Source: Candidatus Aminicenantes bacterium UBA2190
Lineage (GTDB): Bacteria > Acidobacteriota > Aminicenantia > UBA2199
Length of the DNA: 52,054 nucleotides
Reading direction: 5' to 3'
Assembly (NCBI GenBank): GCA_002335385.1
Contig: DCVK01000011.1
Span: 7,724 to 59,777 of the forward strand
The notes under the pieces were generated by a model. That model was not told where the DNA came from, made no database searches, and saw only the letters and a list, made by a program, of their open reading frames with translations. The translations under genes and the position numbers were made by a program. Positions 40,766 through 48,394 of this stretch are shown in pieces. The first letter of the stretch is position 1. Each line of letters opens with the position of its first letter.

Positions 40766-41353
40766 CTACTTCCAGCGGATGGCGTCGGCGTCTCGCCGGC
40801 GGGCGCTCCAGGTCCCCTGGCTCGTGCCGTTGTCCCAGGTCCAGTCGCCTTTCATGCCGGGGAGGGTGCCGACGTACTTGTGCCCCGCCAGGTCGCCGTA
40901 AAGGAGGGCGATGGAACCGCTGCCCGCCAGCCAGGTGCCGGCATGGCCGCGGTCGTCGCTGAAGGTGCCGGCGAGGCGGTCGGGGCCGTACAGCATGACC
41001 GTGAACTCGCTGGTGGTGTCGCTGGCGTCAATGGCAGAGATGTCCCAGGGCCCGCGGGGATCGAACAGGCGGGCGACCAGGACCGTGTTGTGATAGATGG
41101 TGACGCTGGACTCGGCAATGGCGGCGCCGTCGTCGATCAGGACCTCGACCGTGTGCCGGGAATTCTCCGGCGTATACTTGTAGACGACCTCTTCCAGGTC
41201 GCGGAAGACATATACGCCGCTGGCCGGGGTGCCGGCCACACCCGCCTCGACCGAGACCGCGAGCTCGTATTCGGGGTTCTTGAGATACTTGCAGCCGGCC
41301 AGCGACAGAAGCAGGACACACAGGACCGGCACATATCCGATTTGTCGTTTCAT
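40766..41353 (-). CDS. Lipoprotein of unknown function
   Basis: The 195-residue protein starts at MKRQIGYVPVLC and has a lipoprotein signal ending LAGC. I do not recognise its family. The mature part has an Ig-like beta pattern (YELAVSVEAGVAG, EVLIDDGAAIAESSVTIYHNTVL), then a Gly/Trp-rich C-terminal half (GTFSDDRGHAGTW, GDWTWDNGTSQGTW) that looks like a small beta-barrel or lipocalin-like sheet. AGAGGT precedes the ATG at 41353; an ATG two codons upstream is too close to it. A TATAAT box lies at 41389-41394 (minus strand). Confidence 0.65.
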   Translation of the reverse strand: MKRQIGYVPVLCVLLLSLAGCKYLKNPEYELAVSVEAGVAGTPASGVYVFRDLEEVVYKYTPENSRHTVEVLIDDGAAIAESSVTIYHNTVLVARLFDPRGPWDISAIDASDTTSEFTVMLYGPDRLAGTFSDDRGHAGTWLAGSGSIALLYGDLAGHKYVGTLPGMKGDWTWDNGTSQGTWSARRRDADAIRWK

Positions 41354-41811
41354 GGGCATCGCACCTCTGGAGGTCTTTTCAATGTCGTATTATAATATAA
41401 ATGGCGCGGATATCCAAATCTTGCCGGGAGCGCAGGCCGGGGATCCCGGCCGGCGGTGTTGTGCAGACGGCGGACGGCATGCGTCCCGGGCGATCCATCA
41501 AGACTCACGAGGCATAACGCTTGACAGGGAACAGCTTTAATCGGGCTGTCATAACGAGCAAGACCAGACGGGGGACATGCGGGGCTCTTTCCCGAATTCC
41601 TCCTGGGACGGCTGAACATCAAGGTATTTCTTGGTTTTCGCCGATTGGCTCCCCGTTTCACGTCACGAAAGATCGTCCCTGTGCGGCCACTCGTCACGCG
41701 TTATCCCCATGCGGGGACCTTCGAGCGCGTCACTCGTCACGAAGTCGGTGAAACTCTGGTCGACATCCTGCCGTCTAATGTGCTAGATTATGCAAGAAGT
41801 GGGAAATTTCC
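41354..41811. other. Intergenic region between lipoprotein and tonB-like genes
   Basis: These 458 bases contain the lipoprotein promoter (TATAAT 41389-41394), a perfect hairpin GGCCGGG-GAT-CCCGGCC at 41435-41451 without a T-tract, two fragments of the family D array (41691-41704 and 41726-41742, CGTCACGCG-type), and the promoter of the tonB-like gene. No gene is evident. Confidence 0.6.
41760..41789 (+). promoter_or_regulatory. Promoter of tonB-exbB-exbD
   Basis: TCGACA (41760-41765) and TAGATT (41784-41789) are separated by 18 bases, with TGC directly before the -10 box (extended -10). Start near 41796, 16 bases before the ATG. Both boxes are one or two bases off consensus. Confidence 0.5.
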
Positions 41812-42756
41812 ATGTGTAAGCGTATGCAAACGAAAGACGTGAGCAAAGGAGAAGACCGCGACCGGGAAAGCAAGGTTCGGCGGCGGATCATCCTGCTCTC
41901 CGTCCTGCTGCACCTCCTGTTTCTCGCCCTCTGGGACTCGGCGGTGCGACTCGACCTGGCGACACTGGTCCCCGCGATGCCTGCGGCCCCGTCCCAGGCC
42001 CCGCCGCTGGTCTTCGACCTGCAGCCGCCCGACCTGCCCCGCGAAGTGATCGCCACCCCCGACGACGCCCGCACGACGAGGACCCCGCAAAGGGCCGATT
42101 TCCTCTCCGACAAGAACGCCATGGCCCGCAACCAAGAACCGGCGCCGCTGCTGCCCGAGACGGGCGAGCCGTTCTCCCGCGGCGACCTGGCTTCCCACGA
42201 CCTGCTCCCCTCCCCCCCGGGTCCGCAGCAGCCGGCACGGCCCGAGCCGGCCCGGCCGGAAGCACAAGCCGGCGACCAGCGCCGGAGCGACAGCCCGGCC
42301 CCTGAAGCGGAAACGAACGCCGACCGCGCCGTGCCCCCCGAAGAAAAACCGGCCGCCGCTCCGCGCCAGCCGTTCCGGCTTGACCTGCCGGGCGTGCCTC
42401 ACCAGCAGCTGGAAGGGCGCGCCGCCGAGGAGGGCGGCCTGTCGTTCAACACCTACGACTGGGATTTCGCCCCCTACATGCTGGCCCTGAAGCAGCGCAT
42501 CGGGCGCAACATCTTCCCGCCCCTGGCCTATACCATGCTGGGGATGATCGACGGCGACACCATGCTGCGCTTCAAGATCTACCCCAACGGCCGCCTGGCC
42601 GACCTGGAGCTGCTGGGCTACCGCGGCCACCGCACGCTGATGGAGACCAGCCGCTCCGCCATCGCCATCTCGGCCCCCTTCCCCGCCCTGCCGGCCGATT
42701 TCCCCAAGCCTTTCCTGGAAGTGACCGCCAGGTTCTCCTATTTCGTCAAGCGCTAA
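41812..42756 (+). CDS. TonB-like energy transducer
   Basis: The 314-residue protein has a basic N-terminus, a single membrane helix at about residues 25-42 (RIILLSVLLHLLFLALW), a long Pro/Ala/Glu-rich periplasmic spacer (about 50-210) and a C-terminal domain of about 95 residues (YMLALKQRIGRNIFPPLAY..., FKIYPNGRLADLELLG..., FLEVTARFSYFVKR) that matches TonB/TolA C-terminal domains. The first of three genes with ExbB and ExbD, it would couple proton motive force to outer-membrane transport. No ribosome site is clear; an ATG at 41824 is an alternative start. Confidence 0.85.
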   Translation: MCKRMQTKDVSKGEDRDRESKVRRRIILLSVLLHLLFLALWDSAVRLDLATLVPAMPAAPSQAPPLVFDLQPPDLPREVIATPDDARTTRTPQRADFLSDKNAMARNQEPAPLLPETGEPFSRGDLASHDLLPSPPGPQQPARPEPARPEAQAGDQRRSDSPAPEAETNADRAVPPEEKPAAAPRQPFRLDLPGVPHQQLEGRAAEEGGLSFNTYDWDFAPYMLALKQRIGRNIFPPLAYTMLGMIDGDTMLRFKIYPNGRLADLELLGYRGHRTLMETSRSAIAISAPFPALPADFPKPFLEVTARFSYFVKR

Positions 42757-42768
42757 AAGAGGAGCCAC

Positions 42769-43398
42769 ATGAAAAATATTTTGGACCTGCTGGCCAAGGG
42801 CGGCATCATCATGATCCCCCTGTTCCTGTGCTCGATCGCCGCCCTGGCCGTCGTGATCGAGAAGGCGATCGCGCTGCGCCGGCGCAAGATCATCGTCCCG
42901 GAGGTGGTCGGCGTGCTGGAGAACGTCAAGGGAGCGAACGACTTCGCGCTGGCCGTCGCCATCTGCGAGAAGCACCGCGGCCCCTTCGCCGGCATCGTCC
43001 GCCTGGCCCTGGAGAACCGCCACCTGGACAGGGAGGAACTCAAGGAGTCGCTTCTCGACCAGGGGCGCCAGGAGGTCCACCGCCTGGAGCGGGGGCTGGG
43101 CGTCCTGGAGACCATCGCCGGCATCGCCCCCCTGCTGGGGCTGCTGGGCACGGTGCTCGGCCTGCTGAAGGTGTTCAAGATCATTTCGGTCATGGGCGTC
43201 GGCCAGGCGGCGGCGCTGGCGGGAGGCATCTCCGAGGCGCTGATCACCACCATCGTCGGACTGTTCATCGCCATCCCGACGCTGGTGGCCTACAACTACT
43301 ACGCGGACAAGGCCGAGTCGCTGGTGCTGGAGGTGGAGAAGTATTCCAACCGGCTGCTGAACAAGCTCTCCGCCCTGCAGCCCGGCGCGGAGGGATGA
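42769..43398 (+). CDS. exbB: ExbB/TolQ-type proton channel
   Basis: The 209-residue protein has three membrane helices in the MotA/TolQ/ExbB pattern. Helix 1 contains LLAKGGIIMIPLFLCSIAALAVVIEKAI, and the last two contain APLLGLLGTVLGLLKVFKII and GISEALITTIVGLFIAIPTLVAYNYY with the conserved small-residue and Thr positions of the proton path. AAGAGGAGCC precedes the ATG. It works with ExbD and the TonB-like protein in one complex. Confidence 0.93.
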   Translation: MKNILDLLAKGGIIMIPLFLCSIAALAVVIEKAIALRRRKIIVPEVVGVLENVKGANDFALAVAICEKHRGPFAGIVRLALENRHLDREELKESLLDQGRQEVHRLERGLGVLETIAGIAPLLGLLGTVLGLLKVFKIISVMGVGQAAALAGGISEALITTIVGLFIAIPTLVAYNYYADKAESLVLEVEKYSNRLLNKLSALQPGAEG

Positions 43399-43399
43399 C

Positions 43400-43801
43400 A
43401 TGCGCCTGCAGGCCCGGCCGCGGCGCCAGGCGGCCATCAACATCACCTCGCTGATCGATGTCATCTTCATGCTGCTGCTCTTCTTCATGATCACTTCCAC
43501 CTTCCTGGAGCAGCCGGGCATCCAGCTCGAGCTGCCAACGGCCAGGACCGCCTCCGTCGCCGAACCCCAGGAGGTCGTGCTCAGCGTCGACCGCAGCGGC
43601 GGGCTGTTCCTCAACCGCCGGCCCCTGGAGCTGGAGGATCTCGAAGCGGAGATCCGCAAGGTCCTCCCCGGCATGAAGGACGGCTCCCTGGTGCTCAAGG
43701 CCGACCAGGAAGTGGCCCACGGCCTGGTGGTGCGCATCATGGACCTGGCCAAGCGCGGCGGAGTCAAGAAGCTGATCATCGGCACCAAGCCCGAGAAGTA
43801 A
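43400..43801 (+). CDS. exbD: ExbD/TolR-type protein
   Basis: The 133-residue protein has a basic cytoplasmic start, one membrane helix (about 17-35) and the proton-path Asp in ITSLIDVIFMLLLFFMITSTF. The periplasmic domain follows (EVVLSVDRSGGLFLNRRPLELEDLEAEI, DQEVAHGLVVRIMDLAKRGGV), typical of ExbD. One base separates it from exbB, so it is co-translated. Confidence 0.93.
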   Translation: MRLQARPRRQAAINITSLIDVIFMLLLFFMITSTFLEQPGIQLELPTARTASVAEPQEVVLSVDRSGGLFLNRRPLELEDLEAEIRKVLPGMKDGSLVLKADQEVAHGLVVRIMDLAKRGGVKKLIIGTKPEK

Positions 43802-43814
43802 GCCCACAATCTAT

Positions 43815-43989
43815 TCGTGACGCGTAACGCGTGACGCGTGACGAGTAAGAAAAAAGCGAAATAAAATCAAGTGCCCCATTCCAAACTCAATCCAATTCTC
43901 AATTTATTCCGACTTAGCTGTTTCGTACGTTTGCTACATTGCCTTTCTCCGTTTTCTTCGTCTTTTTCTTTCCGCGTTACGCGTCACGG
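43815..43989. repeat. Inverted-pair element, family D (about 173 bp, CGTGACG heptamers)
   Basis: The left array (43815-43848) reads CGTGACG, CGTAACG, CGTGACG, CGTGACG. The right array (43973-43989) is inverted. A perfect 16-base match, CGTGACGCGTAACGCG at 43816-43831, occurs as its reverse complement at 43973-43988. The core of about 125 bases is AT-rich, with no gene. The element begins 14 bases after the exbD stop. A further fragment lies at 50181-50195. Confidence 0.8.
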
Positions 43990-44004
43990 AGATCTTTCAA
44001 CTTT

Positions 44005-44033
44005 TTGACACTCCGCCCCCGGGGTGATACAAT
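44005..44033 (+). promoter_or_regulatory. Sigma-70 promoter of the lptB-rpoN-PTS operon
   Basis: A perfect TTGACA (44005-44010) and TACAAT (44028-44033) are exactly 17 bases apart. Start near 44040, with a leader of about 24 bases. The spacer holds the palindrome CCCCGGGG. Confidence 0.8.
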
Positions 44034-44063
44034 CCAATTGGGAATTTCAGCCATAAAAAAGCC

Positions 44064-44780
44064 ATGAAGCAACTGGAAGTGAGCCATATCCGCAAGACTT
44101 TCCGCAAGCGGGCGGTGGTCGACGACGTGAGCCTGAAGGTCGGCGCCGGCGAGATCGTCGGCCTGCTCGGGCCCAACGGCGCCGGCAAGACCACCACCTT
44201 CCTGATGATCCTGGGCATCCACCGCCCCGACGAGGGGACCATCCAGCTCAACGGCCGCGACATCACCCGCGTCCCGGTCTACCGCCGCTCGCGCCTGGGC
44301 ATCCGCTTCCTGCCCCAGGAGCCATCGGTGTTCCGCGGATTGAGCGTCGAGGACAACGTGCGCGCCATCGCCCAGATGCACGGCAACGGGGACGCCGGCG
44401 ACATCCCGCGCATCCTTGCCGAGCTGGGCCTGGGGGGGATCCGCTCGCGCAAGGCCTACATGCTGTCCGGCGGCGAGCGGCGGCGGCTGGAGATCGCCCG
44501 CTCGCTGGTGCGGACTCCCGATTTCCTCCTGCTGGACGAGCCCTTCGCCGGCATCGACCCCATCCAGATCAACGAGCTGCAGGGACTGATCCAGTCCTTC
44601 CGCAGCCGGGACATGGGCATCATCATCACCGACCACAACGTCCGCGAAATCTTGAAAATCACCGACCGTTCCTATATCATTCACTCCGGCCAGGTCATCT
44701 TCGAGGGCCGGTCGGAGGAGCTGATCGCCGATGAACGTGTCCAGCGCGACTACCTCGGCAGGGAATTCAGGTGGAACTAG
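44064..44780 (+). CDS. lptB: LptB, ATPase of the lipopolysaccharide export ABC transporter
   Basis: The 238-residue ATPase has Walker A GPNGAGKTT, the ABC signature LSGGERRRLEIARSL, Walker B FLLLDEPFAGIDP and the H-loop ITDHNVREIL, all with the residues of LptB (FRGLSVEDNV, YLGREFRW end). It powers extraction of lipopolysaccharide from the inner membrane with LptFG and LptC, not seen here. It is the first gene of an operon continuing to rpoN, the same neighbour order as in many proteobacteria. No ribosome site is obvious. Confidence 0.92.
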   Translation: MKQLEVSHIRKTFRKRAVVDDVSLKVGAGEIVGLLGPNGAGKTTTFLMILGIHRPDEGTIQLNGRDITRVPVYRRSRLGIRFLPQEPSVFRGLSVEDNVRAIAQMHGNGDAGDIPRILAELGLGGIRSRKAYMLSGGERRRLEIARSLVRTPDFLLLDEPFAGIDPIQINELQGLIQSFRSRDMGIIITDHNVREILKITDRSYIIHSGQVIFEGRSEELIADERVQRDYLGREFRWN

Positions 44781-44783
44781 AAC

Positions 44784-46190
44784 ATGACCATCAAGATGCA
44801 GCTCAAGGGCACGCAGCAGCTGACCATCACGCCGGTGATGCACTACTTCATCCAGCTGCTGAGCGACAACCATCTGGAGCTGGCCTCGACGCTGCAGAAC
44901 GAGGTGGAATCCAACCCCATGCTGGAGATCGAAACGGTGGAAAAGCCGGTTCGCGAGGAGGAAGTGGCCAACGACTTCCAGAAGCGCATCGAGCGTGCCG
45001 ACGCCTCCTTCATGACCCCCTACGAGGACCAGGGCTTCTTCAGGAAAGACCCCAACAGCATCGACAAGAACCGCGCCCTGGAGATCCTCACTCCCTCCAA
45101 CGTCAGCCTGGCCGACCACCTGCTGGAGCAGGCCGGGGCCAGCTTCGACAGCGACGAGGAGAGCGAGATCGCCCGCCAGATCATCTATAACCTGGACCAC
45201 GACGGCTACCTGAAGATCGAGATCGAGTCCATCGCCTCGCTGATCGGGACGACGCCGGCGGAGATCGAGCGCGTGCGCCGCCTGATCACCCTCTTCGACC
45301 CTCCCGGCTGCGCCAGCAAGTCGCTGACCGAGTGCCTGCTGGCCCAGGTCGGCGACGGCGCGGAGGACGAGACGCTGCGCCGCTTGATCCAGGACCACCT
45401 CGAGGACCTGTCGCGTTCCAATTACGAGCTCATCGCCAAGCGCCTGAACGTCGCCACCGAGGAAGTACTGCGCCTGGCCGCCCGGCTGAAGCGGCTGACC
45501 CCGCATCCGGCCGAAACCTTCGACCGCGAGGAGGTCGAGTACGCCGAGGTCGACCTGATGCTGTTCAAGGAGAACGGCGAGTACCGCGTCGTCTACCTCG
45601 AGGAGGGGCTGCCGCGCCTGACCCTGTCCAGGTATTACCATGAGATGCTGGAGAAGGCCGCCGACAAGCCTACCGTCTCCTACCTCAAGAACCGCTGGCG
45701 CGACGCCCAGTTCTTCATCGAGAGCATCGAGCTGCGCAAGAAGACCATCCTGCGCATCGCCGAGTACCTGGTCAAGGCCCAGAAGGATTTCCTCGACTTC
45801 GGCGACAAGTGGAAGAAGCCCCTGACCATGAAGGACGTGGCCCGCGAGATCGGCCTCAACGAGTCGACCATCTCGCGCGCCGTGAGCAACAAGTTCATGA
45901 CCTGGGAGAAGGGCGTCATCCCGCTGAAGGTTTTCTTCAGCTACGGCCTGAAGGGCGACTTCGGCTTCTCCCACGCCGTGGGCACCATCAAGGACAAGAT
46001 CCGCGAACTGATCGCGGCCGAGCCGGCGGAGAAGCCGCTGGCCGACGACGAGGTCGCCGCCCGGCTGGCTGCGCTGGGCATCCGCATCGCCCGGCGCACC
46101 GTGCGCAACTACCGCGAGGAGATGAAGATCCCCAGCTCGTTCGTCAGGAAGAAAGAAAATAAAATCAAAGGAGTCCAAAATGAGCATTAA
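44784..46190 (+). CDS. rpoN: RNA polymerase sigma-54 factor
   Basis: The 468-residue protein has the region I activator-binding helices (MQLKGTQQLTITPVMHYFIQLL..., LEN-like NEVESNPMLEIE). The core-binding domain follows (LTPHPAETF, RWRDAQFFIESIELRKKTILRI), then the HTH (LTMKDVAREIGLNESTISRAVSNKFM) and the RpoN box ARRTVRNYREEMKIPSS near the C-terminus. It recognises -24/-12 promoters and needs enhancer-binding proteins, none of which are in the window. It starts 3 bases after lptB and overlaps hpf by 11 bases. Confidence 0.95.
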   Translation: MTIKMQLKGTQQLTITPVMHYFIQLLSDNHLELASTLQNEVESNPMLEIETVEKPVREEEVANDFQKRIERADASFMTPYEDQGFFRKDPNSIDKNRALEILTPSNVSLADHLLEQAGASFDSDEESEIARQIIYNLDHDGYLKIEIESIASLIGTTPAEIERVRRLITLFDPPGCASKSLTECLLAQVGDGAEDETLRRLIQDHLEDLSRSNYELIAKRLNVATEEVLRLAARLKRLTPHPAETFDREEVEYAEVDLMLFKENGEYRVVYLEEGLPRLTLSRYYHEMLEKAADKPTVSYLKNRWRDAQFFIESIELRKKTILRIAEYLVKAQKDFLDFGDKWKKPLTMKDVAREIGLNESTISRAVSNKFMTWEKGVIPLKVFFSYGLKGDFGFSHAVGTIKDKIRELIAAEPAEKPLADDEVAARLAALGIRIARRTVRNYREEMKIPSSFVRKKENKIKGVQNEH

Positions 46191-46743
46191 CTTCGTGCAC
46201 AAGAATGTCAAGATGCCGGGCGCCCTGAAGGCTTTCGCCGAGAAGCACCTGGCCGACATCGAGAAGATCGCCGGCGAGATCATCGACGCCGAGGTGATCG
46301 TCAACGAAGAAAAACTCTCATTCAAGGTCGAGATCTCGCTGAAGACGCGCCTGGACTCGTTCCACGCCGAGGGGCGCGACAAGATACTGAAACAGGCGCT
46401 GCGCGGCGCGCTGAACACCCTGAGGGGCCAGGCCAAGCGCAGCAAGGAAAAGATCAAGGAGGCGAAGAAGCGCGCTGGGGCCAAGGGCATTTCCATGGCC
46501 ACGGTGGGACTGGTGTCCGGCCAGCGAAACCGGCGCCGCGAGGTCGCGGCGGCGCCGCGGACCGATACCATCCTCATCTCGGACAACTACTCGCGCAAGC
46601 CGATCACCGTCGAGGAGGCCGTCTTCTTCCTCTCCGAAAGCCGGGAGAACGGCTACATGTTCATCAACTCGGAGACGAACCGCCTGGCCGCGGTGTTCCG
46701 CAACCCCCAGGGCGGCGTCTCGCTGATCGAGCCCAACCTGTAG
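46180..46743 (+). CDS. hpf: Ribosome hibernation promoting factor, long form
   Basis: The 187-residue protein has the N-terminal HPF/RaiA fold (FVHKNVKMPGALKAFAEKHLADIEKI, KVEISLKTRLDSFHAEGRDKI) at about residues 1-95. A C-terminal dimerisation domain follows (SRKPITVEEAVFFLSESRENGYMFINSETNRLAAVFRNPQGGVSLI), characteristic of long HPF that makes 100S ribosome dimers. A basic linker of about 40 residues separates them. Its start lies inside rpoN, so both are co-translated; stationary-phase function with nitrogen/carbon regulation is common for this order. The unusual point is the long basic linker. Confidence 0.93.
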   Translation: MSINFVHKNVKMPGALKAFAEKHLADIEKIAGEIIDAEVIVNEEKLSFKVEISLKTRLDSFHAEGRDKILKQALRGALNTLRGQAKRSKEKIKEAKKRAGAKGISMATVGLVSGQRNRRREVAAAPRTDTILISDNYSRKPITVEEAVFFLSESRENGYMFINSETNRLAAVFRNPQGGVSLIEPNL

Positions 46744-46758
46744 CGCCGGGAGCCGCCA

Positions 46759-47730
46759 ATGGCCAAGGATGTCAAGGGGATCCAGCTCAGCCGCGTGCGC
46801 GAGCTCAACCAGCTGAAGATCACGCGCGTCTTCAACGAAAAGTGGCTGCCCAACCTGGTGAAGCATCCGCGGCCGCAGCGGCCCGGCCTGGGCCTGACCG
46901 GCTACCTCAAGCACATTCAGGACGGGCGCATCCAGGTCTTCGGCAAGACCGAGGCCGGCTACCTGAGCAACCTCAAGGAAGACGAGAAAACCCGCTGCCT
47001 GAAGAACTACTTTGCCCTCAAGCTGCCCGGGGTCATCGTGGCCGAGAACATCGAGCCGGCCGCCGACTGGATCGCCATGGCCGCCCGCTACGCCACGCCC
47101 ATCCTGGTCTCCGAGCTGCATACGGCGCCGCTGATCTCGCGGCTCAGCGCCTACCTGTACCAGTATTTCTCGAAAAAGATCAAGCTGAACGGGGTGCTGA
47201 TGGACGTCATGGGCCAGGGCGTGCTGATCACCGGCGCTTCGGGCATCGGCAAGAGCGAGACGGCCCTGGAGCTGGTCAACAAGGGCTACCAGTTGATCGC
47301 CGACGATGTGGCCGAGTTCTACCTCGATTCCAACGACGACCTGGTCGGGCGCGCCAACGAGGTCATCAAGAACTTGATGGAAGTGCGCGGCCTGGGCATC
47401 CTCAACATCAACGACATCTTCGGCGCCTCGGCCGTGCTCGAAGAGAAGAAGCTGAACCTGGTGATCAACCTGGAGAAGTGGGATGCCAAGAAGAAATACG
47501 ACCGCCTGGGCGAGGACAACCAGTGCTTCAAGATCCTCGGCCTCGAGGTGCCGCTGATCAACCTGCCGGTGGGGCCGGGACGCAACCTTTCGACCATCAT
47601 CGAGGTGGCGCTGCGCAACTTCCTGGCCAAGAAAAGCGGCCGCCTGACCTACCTGGAGGCGCGCAGCACGCCCCCCCCCGCGCCGGGGGGGGCGGCGGCG
47701 TCCCGGGAACCGGGAGGTGAAACGACATGA
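46759..47730 (+). CDS. hprK: HPr kinase/phosphorylase
   Basis: The 323-residue protein has a non-catalytic N-terminal domain and a C-terminal kinase domain with P-loop GASGIGKS (159-166), the Asp pair D182-D183, and the signature EVRGLGILNI near 208-217. The residue that aligns with the conserved His (HG in most HprK, 15 residues before the P-loop) is Asn144 here (LNGVLMDV). The C-terminus ends in a Pro/Ala/Gly-rich tail coded by C9 and G8 runs that could form a hairpin. HprK phosphorylates HPr Ser46, and that Ser is present in the HPr here. It overlaps the EIIA gene by 4 bases. Confidence 0.9.
   Translation: MAKDVKGIQLSRVRELNQLKITRVFNEKWLPNLVKHPRPQRPGLGLTGYLKHIQDGRIQVFGKTEAGYLSNLKEDEKTRCLKNYFALKLPGVIVAENIEPAADWIAMAARYATPILVSELHTAPLISRLSAYLYQYFSKKIKLNGVLMDVMGQGVLITGASGIGKSETALELVNKGYQLIADDVAEFYLDSNDDLVGRANEVIKNLMEVRGLGILNINDIFGASAVLEEKKLNLVINLEKWDAKKKYDRLGEDNQCFKILGLEVPLINLPVGPGRNLSTIIEVALRNFLAKKSGRLTYLEARSTPPPAPGGAAASREPGGETT
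47671..47692. repeat. C9/G8 homopolymer pair forming a hairpin in the hprK tail
   Basis: Nine C (47671-47679) and eight G (47685-47692) flank a five-base loop (GCGCC) in the last codons of hprK. Such tracts slip in replication and would shift the hprK C-terminus and its overlap with the EIIA start. Confidence 0.7.
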
Positions 47731-48128
47731 TCAAGAGCGTCATCATCACCCACGGCAACCTGGGCCGCGAGCTGGTGCAGGTGGCCGAGAGGATCCTCGA
47801 GCAGAAGCTCGACATCGAGGCCATCGCCTTTGACTGGCAGGGCGACGGCAGCACCATGATCTCGCAGCTGGAGGCGTTCATCGCCCGCAACCAGGGGAGC
47901 GAAATCGTCATCTTCACCGACATGTTCGGCGGCTCGCCGTCGAACATCTCCACGCGCTTCGTCGGTCCGGGCATCGAGGTGCTCTCGGGCATCAACCTGC
48001 CCGGGCTGCTGAAGTTCTTCTGCTGCGGGGAGCACAACGGCAGCTTCCGCCAGGTCGTCAAGAAGGTCGAGCAGGAGGCCAGGGACGGCATCAATATCAT
48101 CAGCGAATACCTAGGAGACAAAAAATGA
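47727..48128 (+). CDS. PTS EIIA of the mannose family
   Basis: The 133-residue protein has the EIIA-Man fold with the phosphorylated His at H9 (IITHGNLG), DMFGGSPSN and SGINLPGLLKF. No EIIB, EIIC or EIID follows, so it is not part of a sugar transporter here but of a regulatory phosphorelay. Translation is coupled to hprK and hpr by ATGA overlaps on both sides. Confidence 0.92.
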   Translation: MIKSVIITHGNLGRELVQVAERILEQKLDIEAIAFDWQGDGSTMISQLEAFIARNQGSEIVIFTDMFGGSPSNISTRFVGPGIEVLSGINLPGLLKFFCCGEHNGSFRQVVKKVEQEARDGINIISEYLGDKK

Positions 48129-48394
48129 TCGAGAAGAAGCAGCAGATATTCAACAAGCTGGGACTGCACGCCAGGGCTGCCGCCAAGCTGTCGCACCTGG
48201 CCAACATGTTCAGCGCCGACATCTACCTCATCTACAACGAAGACAAGGTCAACGCCAAGAGCCTGCTGGGCATCCTCACCCTGGCCGCCTCGGTGGGCAA
48301 CGAGATCACGCTGCAGGCCGCCGGCGCCGACGAGCAGGAGGCCATCCAGGCCATCGGCGACCTGTTCGACCGCAGGTTCGACGAAGAGATCTGA
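48125..48394 (+). CDS. ptsH: Phosphocarrier protein HPr
   Basis: The 89-residue protein has the active-site H15 in KLGLHARAAAK and the regulatory S46 in VNAKSLLGILTLA, both conserved. It carries phosphate from EI to EIIA, and HprK controls Ser46. It overlaps the EI start by 1 base. Confidence 0.95.
   Translation: MIEKKQQIFNKLGLHARAAAKLSHLANMFSADIYLIYNEDKVNAKSLLGILTLAASVGNEITLQAAGADEQEAIQAIGDLFDRRFDEEI

Noticed and set aside
41435..41451. GGCCGGG-GAT-CCCGGCC hairpin as a terminator
   Set aside because: It is a perfect hairpin but has no T-tract on either strand and lies upstream of the lipoprotein gene's promoter.
43977..46586. A very long open frame (869 codons) antisense to lptB, rpoN and hpf
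   Set aside because: It is antisense to three well-recognised genes, and its product is low-complexity in Asp/Leu/Gly/Val, as expected from the reverse strand of GC-rich coding DNA.
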